Assembly: GCA_013203855.1 (NCBI GenBank)
Contig: JABMPG010000324.1
Span: forward strand, 1-7,949
From: a bacterium
Lineage (GTDB): Bacteria; Sumerlaeota; Sumerlaeia; UBA8349
Reading direction: 5' to 3'
Length of the DNA: 7,949 nucleotides
The notes beneath the pieces were generated by a model that saw nothing but the letters and a program-made list of their open reading frames with translations, was not told the origin of the DNA and did no database searches. This document shows, piece after piece, positions 1-6,213 of the stretch (position 1 is the stretch's first letter; each line of letters begins with the position of its first letter). Both the position numbers and the translations under genes were made by a program.

Positions 1-1
1 G

Positions 2-187
2 TACAAGCGGGCGGCGGATCAACGCGCCGGGGCCTGGTCCATCATGACGGGCATCGCGGCGAATCATTCGATGCGGGAGGGTCGGCCCATCCGGATCGAG
101 GACCTGGTGCCCGGGATCGAGATGCCCGACTATACCGCCATGCCCTCCGAGGCCGACCCGCTGCCCATCCCGGAAGACCGGATGTAA
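2..187 (+). CDS. Gfo/Idh/MocA-family oxidoreductase, C-terminal end (partial)
   Basis: The frame is open from the left edge to TAA at 185-187 and gives 61 residues; the N-terminal NAD(P)-binding Rossmann domain lies outside the window. The visible part contains WSIMTGIAANHSMREGRPIR followed by IEDLVPG. It resembles the conserved C-terminal helix of Gfo/Idh/MocA dehydrogenases, where a 'GIAAN-S---G-PV-I-DL' pattern is usual. Family members are cytoplasmic and oxidise or reduce sugars, inositols and sugar acids with NAD(P). The tail after this motif (about 25 residues rich in Pro, Glu and Asp) is typical of variable C-termini. The next gene starts 16 bases downstream, so the two are probably cotranscribed. 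The substrate cannot be inferred from this fragment, and the family call rests on one motif. Confidence 0.72.
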   Translation, partial: YKRAADQRAGAWSIMTGIAANHSMREGRPIRIEDLVPGIEMPDYTAMPSEADPLPIPEDRM

Positions 188-194
188 AGGAAGG
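186..194 (+). promoter_or_regulatory. Ribosome binding site for the URO-D-like gene
   Basis: AAAGGAAGG overlaps the stop codon of the preceding gene and lies 9 bases before ATG 204. An in-frame TTG at 195 directly abuts this site, too close to be used, so ATG 204 is the preferred start. Confidence 0.6.
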
Positions 195-203
195 TTGTCT
201 CCC

Positions 204-1259
204 ATGAACGAGACGCTTCGTCGTTGCCTGGAGGACCTGGAGGAACGGATCGATCCGGAGCAGGAACAAGCCCTGTGGGATCAGTGGAAGTGTTACGCCC
301 GAGGAGAATGGCAAGAGGACATCTTCTCGCCCCGCCGGACAAAGGGCGCCCCGGCTCGCGTGGACTGGCCGAAGATCTCGGTCAATGCTGCTCTGGATGA
401 TTTCGACCAGATGGCGCTCCAGCAGCTCCGCGAGTGTTCGGATCATCTGGAGAAGGGATCGGGGGGGATTCTCAACGTCCGCTGCAACTACGGGACGGGC
501 ATCATGCCACTCCTGTTCGGCGTGGAGCCCTTTGTGATGCCGGGGGAACTCGACACCTTGCCGACCACGCTGCCCTTTCACGATTCGGGCCGAATCGACG
601 CGATCATCGAGGCGGGCGTTCCGGACCTTGAGAGCGGGATCGGCCGGAAGGTTTTCGATATGGCGCGCCACTTCCAGGAGGCTTTCCGGCCCTATCCGAA
701 GGTCCAGCGCTGGGTGCCCATTTATCATCCCGACCTGCAGGGCCCTCTGGACATCTGCGAACTCCTGTGGGGGAGCGAGATCTTCATGGCGCTTTACACC
801 GACGGCGACCGAGTCCACCGTCTTCTGAACCTGGTGACGGACACCTATATCGCGTATATGCGCGAGTGGGCGAAGGTCGTGCCCTTCGCCGAGGATTTCA
901 ATTCCCATTTGGGGCTTCTGATCCGGGGGAAGATCATGCTGCGTGACGATTCGGCGATGAACGTGTCTCCGGATCTTTTCGACGAATTCGCCCGGCCCTA
1001 TGACCAACGCCTCCTGGACGAGTTCGGCGGCGGGGCGGTCCACTTCTGCGGCCGGGGCGATCATTACATTCCGTTTCTGACGAAGATGGAGAATCTCACC
1101 GCCATCAACATGAGTCAGCCCGAGTACAACGACATGGAGAAGATCTACTCCTGCACGGTTGACCGGGGGATCAACATCGTCGGCTTCGATCGGAACGCCG
1201 CAAACGAGGCGAAGGCCCAGGGACGGTCTTTCAACGGCCGTCTCCACTGTCACGTCTAA
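204..1259 (+). CDS. Uroporphyrinogen decarboxylase (URO-D) superfamily protein, methyltransferase-like
   Basis: This is a 351-residue protein with the layout of the URO-D / MtaA-CmuA superfamily, a TIM-barrel fold that includes heme-pathway decarboxylases and corrinoid-linked methyltransferases. Visible marks are a Gly-rich segment with NVRCNYGTGIMPLLFG (about 91-106), a central Asp pair in LRDDSAMNVSPDLFDEFARP (about 246-265), and AVHFCGRGDHY (278-288). The His-x-Cys at 280-282 matches the zinc-binding His-x-Cys pattern of MtaA-type methyltransferases. The end 'GRLHCHV' looks like a natural C-terminus, so the gene appears intact. It sits among sugar genes rather than heme genes, and no corrinoid protein or heme enzyme is visible, so a true HemE role is unlikely. 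A methyl-transfer or demethylation role on a carbohydrate-linked substrate is inference. Confidence 0.8.
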   Translation: MNETLRRCLEDLEERIDPEQEQALWDQWKCYARGEWQEDIFSPRRTKGAPARVDWPKISVNAALDDFDQMALQQLRECSDHLEKGSGGILNVRCNYGTGIMPLLFGVEPFVMPGELDTLPTTLPFHDSGRIDAIIEAGVPDLESGIGRKVFDMARHFQEAFRPYPKVQRWVPIYHPDLQGPLDICELLWGSEIFMALYTDGDRVHRLLNLVTDTYIAYMREWAKVVPFAEDFNSHLGLLIRGKIMLRDDSAMNVSPDLFDEFARPYDQRLLDEFGGGAVHFCGRGDHYIPFLTKMENLTAINMSQPEYNDMEKIYSCTVDRGINIVGFDRNAANEAKAQGRSFNGRLHCHV

Positions 1260-1286
1260 AGTCAGATTCGCGAGATGGAAGTATCC

Positions 1287-1367
1287 ATGCCAGACCAGCC
1301 CAACATTCTCCTGATTACGGCCGACCAGATGCGGTGGGATTGTCTGGGGTGCTGGAAGGTAATATAG
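1287..1367 (+). pseudogene. Sulfatase N-terminal fragment (truncated gene)
   Basis: An ATG at 1287, with GGAAG five bases upstream at 1277-1281, opens a frame reading MPDQPNILLITADQMRWDCL followed by GCWKVI and a TAG at 1365-1367. The first 23 residues are a close match to the start of type I sulfatases of the alkaline-phosphatase superfamily ('PNILLITADQ-R-D-LGC-G'), whose Asp in 'TAD' helps bind the catalytic metal. Normal members have about 450-550 residues and carry a C/S-x-P-S-R motif whose Cys or Ser becomes formylglycine. Here only 26 codons remain, and no C-x-P-S-R is found downstream in any frame before the next gene. The likeliest explanation is a large deletion in the gene or the assembly; a functional short peptide is much less likely. 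The intact gene presumably removed sulfate esters from polysaccharide. Confidence 0.7.
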
Positions 1368-1382
1368 ACCGAGCCGCCCTGC

Positions 1383-1389
1383 GGGAGGA
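1383..1389 (+). promoter_or_regulatory. Possible alternative ribosome binding site (start at 1399)
   Basis: GGGAGGA lies about 9 bases before an in-frame ATG at 1399. Using it would add 19 mostly hydrophobic residues to the propeller protein. The ATG at 1456 has its own site at better spacing, so this one is listed only as the competing choice. Confidence 0.3.
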
Positions 1390-1443
1390 TTCTTCAAAAT
1401 GGATGGGTTGGCGCTGGTATTGACACTCTTGCTGGTTCTTTCG

Positions 1444-1449
1444 AAAGGA
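1444..1449 (+). promoter_or_regulatory. Ribosome binding site for the propeller protein
   Basis: AAAGGA sits 6 bases before ATG 1456. The same 6-base spacing is seen for the epimerase and nitroreductase genes in this window, which favours 1456 over 1399. Confidence 0.55.
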
Positions 1450-1455
1450 ACAGAA

Positions 1456-2637
1456 ATGACAGAACCCGTTTTTCCGGAGTCCCAATGTTATGTTCCGATC
1501 CGGGCTATCACCCAGGGACCGAAATATCACTGGTTCGCCTACTACGACAAATTGCAGTTCGACCCTTCCGGGCGTTTTGCCTTGGGCATGGAAGTCGACT
1601 TTGAAGGGCGTTCCCCTCGCCCCGATGACGTGATCAAGGTGGGAATGATCGATCTCGAAGACGGGGACCGGTGGATTGAACTGGGTGAGAGCCGCGCTTG
1701 GTGCTGGCAACAGGGCTGCATGCTCCAGTGGCTGCCCGGCTCGGACAACGAGATCATCTGGAACGACCGGCAAGGCGACCGCTACGTCAGCCACATCATG
1801 AATGTCGAGACCGGCGATACGAGAACAATCCCCACGCCCATCTACACGATCAGTCCCGACGGCCGGACGGCTTACAGCAACGACTTCCGGCGGGTCGGCG
1901 ACATGCGGCCGGGCTATGGCTACAATGGAATTCCCGATCCGAACGTGAACGTGCTGGCCCCGGGCGATGCCGGAGTGTGGCGCGTCGATCTGGAGACGGG
2001 AAAGACAGAGTTGATCGTCTCGATCGGGCAGGTGGCCGCGCTAAACTATATGGAAGAAGACTGGAGCGCATCCAAACACTGGTTCAACCATCTCCTGGTC
2101 AATACAGATGGCACGCGGGTCGAATTCCTCCATCGCTGGCTGCGCGCGCCCCACAGATGGGGCACCGGGATGCTGACGGTCAACCCCGATGGCAGCGATC
2201 TGCGGATTGTCAACGACACGAGCCGTGTCTCACACTTCGTCTGGCGGGACCCTCGCCACCTTCTTGCGTTTGCCGGGTCGGAGGACCGCCAGTGGGCCTT
2301 CTTCGTCCTCGACGAGATCGCCGGAGGAACCGAACTGGTGATCGACGATCCCCACGACGGCCATTGCACCTACCTCCCCGGCAACGAGTGGATCGTCAAC
2401 GACTCTTATCCCGGCGGCGCCGACCGCATGCAGAACCTGTATCTCTTCCACGTCCCCACGAAACGGCGCGTGGACCTCGGGCAGTTCCATCTGCCAAAAG
2501 AGTACCTCGACGAGTGGCGGTGCGATCTTCATCCGCGCTGCGATCGACAGGGAAATCGGCTTTGCATCGACTCGGTCCACGGCGGTGACGGAAGGCAGAT
2601 CTATCTTCTGGACATTTCCGAGATCGTGAACGAATGA
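1456..2637 (+). CDS. Beta-propeller protein, possibly oligogalacturonate lyase-like
   Basis: This is a 393-residue protein from ATG 1456, or 412 from ATG 1399. Repeated short motifs of the TolB/WD40-like propeller type recur: 'FDPSGRFAL' (about 35-43), 'TISPDGRTAY' (131-140), 'VNPDGSDLRIV' (242-252) and 'RCDRQGNRLCIDSV' (361-374), each with a strand-turn-strand look. The C-terminal 'LHPRCDRQGNRLCIDSVHGG' followed by 'DGRQIYLLDI', and the upstream 'DDPHDGHCTYLPGNEWIVND' (297-316), recall the His-containing blades of PL22 oligogalacturonate lyases, where several His residues bind metal. That likeness is partial and seen by eye. The next gene encodes a tagaturonate epimerase-family protein, which would fit uronate metabolism. 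I see no convincing export signal from the 1456 start. It could equally be an uncharacterised propeller with a different ligand. Confidence 0.68.
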   Translation: MTEPVFPESQCYVPIRAITQGPKYHWFAYYDKLQFDPSGRFALGMEVDFEGRSPRPDDVIKVGMIDLEDGDRWIELGESRAWCWQQGCMLQWLPGSDNEIIWNDRQGDRYVSHIMNVETGDTRTIPTPIYTISPDGRTAYSNDFRRVGDMRPGYGYNGIPDPNVNVLAPGDAGVWRVDLETGKTELIVSIGQVAALNYMEEDWSASKHWFNHLLVNTDGTRVEFLHRWLRAPHRWGTGMLTVNPDGSDLRIVNDTSRVSHFVWRDPRHLLAFAGSEDRQWAFFVLDEIAGGTELVIDDPHDGHCTYLPGNEWIVNDSYPGGADRMQNLYLFHVPTKRRVDLGQFHLPKEYLDEWRCDLHPRCDRQGNRLCIDSVHGGDGRQIYLLDISEIVNE

Positions 2638-2660
2638 TCCAACTGAGGAACTCCACATTA

Positions 2661-2668
2661 GGAAAGGG
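2661..2668 (+). promoter_or_regulatory. Ribosome binding site for the epimerase gene
   Basis: GGAAAGGG lies 6 bases before ATG 2675, in the 37-base gap after the propeller gene. It supports this start and independent translation. Confidence 0.6.
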
Positions 2669-2674
2669 ATACTT

Positions 2675-3919
2675 ATGGAACTCGAAAAATACTCGATGGG
2701 AATCGGCGACCGCTTCGCCCGCCAGGGCAAGGCCCAATTACAGGCCTTGATTCGCGCGAAGGACGATGGGATGGACGTTGTTCCGGTGTGGAACAAATCG
2801 CACCGCGAACACATGATCATCGGCACGAGCCCCTCGGACGTGCGCCGCGAGGCCGATGGCGCCGTCGAGGCCCTGGGGTGGAAGAGCCCCTACCATGTCG
2901 ACGCGGATCACATCGGTCTCAAGAACGTCGATCTCTTCATTGAGGCGAGCGATTTCTACACGCTGGACGTGGCCGACCTCATCGGGGAAGCAGCCGATGC
3001 GGCCCAGGTTCAGGCCTTCGTGGACCGCCATGCGCGCTATGTCGGCGCCCTTGAGATCGCGGGTATCGATGAACCGCTGGAGGTGACCCGGGAACGGATG
3101 GAGGCGATCGCGGCGCGGTACCTGCTGGGCGTCCAGGAAGCCGGCCGGATCTATCGCCATATCGAGGCGAAGAAGGGGAAAGGCAAGTTCATCACGGAGG
3201 TTTCGATGGATGAGACCCAGGCGCCCCAGACTCCCCTCGAGATGTTCTTCATCCTGGCGGCCATCGCGGACGAGGGCATCCCCGCCCAGACCATTGCCCC
3301 CAAGTTCACGGGCCGGTTCAACAAGGGCGTGGACTATCAGGGCGACGTCGATCAATTTGCCCGCGAGTTTGACGAGGATCTGGCGGTCATCCGTTTCGCC
3401 GTCGCCGAATTCGGCCTTCCGGCGAATCTGAAACTGAGCGTTCATTCCGGCAGCGACAAGTTTTCCATCTACGGTCCGATCAATCGCTCGATCCGCAAGT
3501 ACGACGCGGGGCTTCACCTGAAGACGGCGGGCACGACCTGGCTCGAGGAACTGATCGGGCTGGCCGAGGCTGGCGGCACGGGGCTGGACATCGCCCGTGA
3601 AGTCTACAAGATTTCTCTCGGGCGGTTCGACGAACTGTGTGGACCCTACGCCACCGTGATTGATATCGACAAGAATCGGCTTCCCTTGGTGAACGAGGTG
3701 GAGTCGTGGAGTGGGGAGGAGTACGCCGCCGCGCTGCGTCACGATCAGGACTGTGCCCAGTATAACCCCCATTTTCGCCAACTCCTCCACGTGGCCTATA
3801 AGGTCGCGGCTGAGATGGGCGAGCGGTTCCTCGGCGCGCTGGAGGAAAACGAAGAGATCATCGCCCGGAATGTTCTGGAGAACGTCTATGTTCGGCATCT
3901 GAAGCGAATTTTTGCCTGA
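2675..3919 (+). CDS. uxaE: Tagaturonate epimerase family protein (UxaE-like)
   Basis: This 414-residue cytoplasmic-type protein carries the blocks I associate with UxaE: 'YHVDADHIGLKN' (73-84), 'FITEVSMDETQAPQTP' (172-187), 'IAPKFTGRFNKGVDYQGDV' (207-225), 'KLSVHSGSDKFSIYGPIN' (253-270) and 'GLHLKTAGTTWLEE' (279-292). Asp76, Asp78, His79, Glu175, His257 and His281 are plausible metal or catalytic residues, by their conserved look only. UxaE was described in Thermotoga as the C4 epimerase converting D-tagaturonate to D-fructuronate, which lets galacturonate enter the fructuronate branch. Length is somewhat short of the roughly 480 residues I recall for that enzyme, but both ends look natural. 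Neither uronate isomerase (UxaC) nor a reductase is in the window, unless the partial dehydrogenase at the left edge plays that part. A related sugar-acid epimerase with another substrate is the main alternative. Confidence 0.78.
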   Translation: MELEKYSMGIGDRFARQGKAQLQALIRAKDDGMDVVPVWNKSHREHMIIGTSPSDVRREADGAVEALGWKSPYHVDADHIGLKNVDLFIEASDFYTLDVADLIGEAADAAQVQAFVDRHARYVGALEIAGIDEPLEVTRERMEAIAARYLLGVQEAGRIYRHIEAKKGKGKFITEVSMDETQAPQTPLEMFFILAAIADEGIPAQTIAPKFTGRFNKGVDYQGDVDQFAREFDEDLAVIRFAVAEFGLPANLKLSVHSGSDKFSIYGPINRSIRKYDAGLHLKTAGTTWLEELIGLAEAGGTGLDIAREVYKISLGRFDELCGPYATVIDIDKNRLPLVNEVESWSGEEYAAALRHDQDCAQYNPHFRQLLHVAYKVAAEMGERFLGALEENEEIIARNVLENVYVRHLKRIFA

Positions 3920-3950
3920 GCAAGGGGCGGCGTGGCTGGCGTGCCGTTTC

Positions 3951-3973
3951 CGGATTGAAAAGGGCTGAATCCG
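3951..3973 (+). repeat. Small inverted repeat in the gap after the epimerase gene
   Basis: CGGATT (3951-3956) and AATCCG (3968-3973) can pair as a 6-base stem around an 11-base loop. No T-run follows, so it is not a good intrinsic terminator. The whole gap from 3920 to 4042 holds nothing else that is strong, and I cannot identify a convincing promoter there. It could be a weak terminator, an operator half-site pair, or chance. Confidence 0.25.
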
Positions 3974-4022
3974 ATTGCTTCATATTCTGACCACCGCTTT
4001 CTCTTTCACCCGGATGGACGAC

Positions 4023-4046
4023 ATGCTAAGCTCCGATCCGCTATGA
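4023..4046 (+). other. Seven-codon open frame overlapping the glycosyltransferase start
   Basis: ATG 4023 follows GGATGGA (4012-4018) and encodes MLSSDPL, ending at a TGA (4044-4046) that overlaps the ATG of the next gene as ATGA. The glycosyltransferase has no clear ribosome binding site of its own, so translation of this tiny frame could deliver ribosomes to it. This is inference from arrangement only. Confidence 0.2.
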
Positions 4047-5167
4047 CACCGCCCCTGAACGTCCTGCGCGTCATCACCTGGCTGCCCGTGGGCGGGATCG
4101 AAAACAAGATCCTGGCCGTGCTGCCGCGCCTGGACAAGCGCCGGTTCAACGTCCGGCTCGTTTGCCTGCGGGAGAGGGGCCCCCTGGCCAATGCCCTTGA
4201 GGAGGCCGGAGTCCCGGTTGAGGTCAATGAGATGCCCACTCGCCTTTCTCCACGGGGACTGTGGAACCTGCGTGCCCTGATGAAGCGTCACGAAATCCAG
4301 ATCGTTCATTCCCACATGTACCGCTCCAGCGTTCCCGCGACCATCGCGGGCCGCCTTGCTAAAGCGCCGGTTATTCTTGCCCAGGTCCACAATGTCGAGA
4401 CTTGGGAGACCCGGCGGCAGCTCATGCAGGACCGGTTTCTCTGCCGCTGGCGTTCGGGCATCATCGCCGTCTCGGATCGTGTGCGACGGGATATCCTGGA
4501 GCACCTTCCTATGCCTCCCGAAAAGGTCCATGTTATCTACAACGGCGTGGACATTGAATCTTTCGCCGATGAGTCTCTGCGAGAGGCGAGTCGGACCGCC
4601 CTTGGGCTGGGGCCCGACGATGTCGCTATCATCTATCACGGCCGTCTCGTCGAACAGAAGAACCCCGAGGCGCTCATCCAGATCGCGGAAAAAGTCGCGA
4701 AACCCCGATCCGGAGTCCATGTTCTCGTCGTGGGTGACGGTCCCAAACGGGCGTCTTTGGAACGCGCGGCATCGACCCGGGGTCTGAAGGCGAAGATCCG
4801 CTTTCTGGGGAGGCGGGAAGATATTCCAGCCTTGCTGCAGGCTTCGGATATCGCCGTGCTGCCTTCTTTGAAGGAGGGCTTCAGCAACGCCCTCGTCGAA
4901 GCGATGGCCGCCGGACTGGCGGTCGTGGCGACCGATGTGGGCGGCAACGCCGAGGCGGTTCAGAACGGGCAGAGCGGCTGGATCGTTCCGCCCGGTGATG
5001 ACGAGGCGGTTCTTGACGCCGTCGCCCGACTGGTCGATGATGCCGATGTGCGAGACCGCTTCAGCGTCGCGTCGCGGCGACGGGCCGAAGTATTCAGTCT
5101 CGACCACATGGTGGAATCGGTGGAACGACTCTATTGGGATCAGGCGCGACAGGTCGGGCTGGTCTGA
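4043..5167 (+). CDS. Family 4 glycosyltransferase
   Basis: This is a 374-residue GT-B fold retaining glycosyltransferase. The N-terminal domain opens with 'LRVITWLPVGGIENKIL' (8-24), the usual acceptor-side Gly-Gly loop, and contains 'IVHSHMYRSS' (87-96). The second domain carries 'VIYNGVDIESF' (164-174), 'IIYHGRLVEQKNP' (196-208), 'LVVGDGPKRASLE' (228-240) and 'RFLGRREDIPALLQASDIAV' (253-272). The E-x7-E pair is E278 and E286 in EGFSNALVEA, and the donor-binding tail 'VATDVGGNAEAV' follows. Such enzymes transfer a sugar from a nucleotide-sugar to a lipid, sugar or protein acceptor at the cytoplasmic membrane face. There are no predicted membrane helices. It is placed 5 bases before a sugar ABC permease gene, an unusual partner. 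ATG 4043 lacks a clear ribosome binding site, but the family N-terminus begins here. Donor and acceptor cannot be told. Confidence 0.92.
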   Translation: MTPPLNVLRVITWLPVGGIENKILAVLPRLDKRRFNVRLVCLRERGPLANALEEAGVPVEVNEMPTRLSPRGLWNLRALMKRHEIQIVHSHMYRSSVPATIAGRLAKAPVILAQVHNVETWETRRQLMQDRFLCRWRSGIIAVSDRVRRDILEHLPMPPEKVHVIYNGVDIESFADESLREASRTALGLGPDDVAIIYHGRLVEQKNPEALIQIAEKVAKPRSGVHVLVVGDGPKRASLERAASTRGLKAKIRFLGRREDIPALLQASDIAVLPSLKEGFSNALVEAMAAGLAVVATDVGGNAEAVQNGQSGWIVPPGDDEAVLDAVARLVDDADVRDRFSVASRRRAEVFSLDHMVESVERLYWDQARQVGLV

Positions 5168-5172
5168 CACCT

Positions 5173-6204
5173 ATGGCAAACGAACCCCTCAAACTGGCAC
5201 ATTATCGATCGCGGGATGCGTTTGCCGCCTATTCTTTCCTTGCGCCGGCTGGCATCATCCTCCTGGTGTTCTGGGTGCTGCCGGTCATCCTGTCGCTGCT
5301 GGTCTCCTTCACGAACTGGCACGGTGGCGACACGGTGGCCGATGTCGAGTGGGTGGGCCTCAAAAACTATCGCATGGCGCTTGAGGACCCGCGATTCTAC
5401 AAGACCCTCTGGAACACGCTGAACTACGTCCTCTGGAGCGTTCCGCTGACCCTGATCGTTTCTCTGGGTGTTGCGCTTCTGCTATCCGTCAACATTCGCG
5501 GCATTCATTTCTTTCGCACCGCCTTCTTTCTGCCATATGTCACGGCCTGGGTCGCCATCTCGATTGTGTGGAGTTACTTCTTCCAACAGAATTTCGGGCT
5601 GGCGAACTATTTTATCGACATACTGAACGAGAGTTTTGGATTTGGAATCGAGCGTCTGAAGTGGCTGAACGAGCCCCGGGGCGTGATCGAAATGGCATTG
5701 ACTGGAGTTGGACAAAGGCTGGGGCTCCTCGATCCGGCCCGGCAGATCGATTTTCAGAACCCGCTGCTCGAGGGGCCGAGCCTCGCGATGTTCGCCATCA
5801 TCATTACCTCTGTCTGGCGGGACGCCGGCTACTTCATGATTATCTTCCTCGCAGGTCTGCAAAGCATCGACACCAGTTTCTACGAGGCGGCGCAGATTGA
5901 TGGCGCTGGACCCGTGGGGCGTTTTCGGTACATCACGTTCCCGCTTCTCACCCCTGTGACCTTCTTCTGTCTGATTATCGCCATGATCGGAGCGTTCAAG
6001 GTGTTTGTGCCCATGCTCATCATGACGCCGCGGGGAGGTCCGAGCAACTCGACGATGACCCTGGTGTATTTCCTTTACGACGAGGGTTTCATGTCGTGGA
6101 GGCTGGGATACGCGTCGGCTATCGCCTATGTTCTCTTCATCATCATTCTGGCCGTCACGCTTCTTCAGAACAGGTTGCTGGGCGGGCGCGTTCACTACCA
6201 GTAG
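5173..6204 (+). CDS. Carbohydrate ABC transporter permease, MalF/UgpA type
   Basis: This 343-residue inner-membrane protein forms half of the channel of a CUT1-type sugar importer. Hydrophobic helices are seen at about 18-45, 80-105, 112-137, 203-226, 262-284 and 311-332. The EAA loop that docks the ATPase is clear: YEAAQIDGAGPVGRFRYITF (237-256), followed by PLLTP. ATG 5173 was chosen over an in-frame ATG at 5134, because the latter lies inside the preceding gene and the family start normally sits just before the first helix. The gap to the glycosyltransferase stop is only 5 bases and no good ribosome binding site is visible, so translation may be coupled. About 55 extra residues between the third and fourth helices (roughly 148-203) make it longer than the usual 290-310. 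Confidence 0.9.
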   Translation: MANEPLKLAHYRSRDAFAAYSFLAPAGIILLVFWVLPVILSLLVSFTNWHGGDTVADVEWVGLKNYRMALEDPRFYKTLWNTLNYVLWSVPLTLIVSLGVALLLSVNIRGIHFFRTAFFLPYVTAWVAISIVWSYFFQQNFGLANYFIDILNESFGFGIERLKWLNEPRGVIEMALTGVGQRLGLLDPARQIDFQNPLLEGPSLAMFAIIITSVWRDAGYFMIIFLAGLQSIDTSFYEAAQIDGAGPVGRFRYITFPLLTPVTFFCLIIAMIGAFKVFVPMLIMTPRGGPSNSTMTLVYFLYDEGFMSWRLGYASAIAYVLFIIILAVTLLQNRLLGGRVHYQ

Positions 6205-6213
6205 GTTCCTCCT

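Noticed and set aside
42..1397. Long open frame on the minus strand (451 codons) opposite the URO-D-like gene
   Set aside because: It has no recognisable domain, spans several real plus-strand genes and is the usual antisense shadow of GC-rich coding sequence.
1420..1425. Perfect TTGACA resembling a -35 element before the propeller gene
   Set aside because: The bases about 17 downstream (GAAAGG) do not resemble a -10 element.
1698..2588. 296-codon plus-strand frame inside the propeller gene
   Set aside because: Its Arg-rich, low-complexity product is typical of a shifted frame in GC-rich DNA, and the propeller frame has clear repeat motifs.
2738..3898. 386-codon minus-strand frame opposite the epimerase
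   Set aside because: It mirrors the strongly recognisable UxaE-like gene and shows no family motifs.
3980..5170. 396-codon minus-strand frame opposite the glycosyltransferase
   Set aside because: The plus strand carries all GT4 motifs; the antisense product looks like low-complexity shadow.
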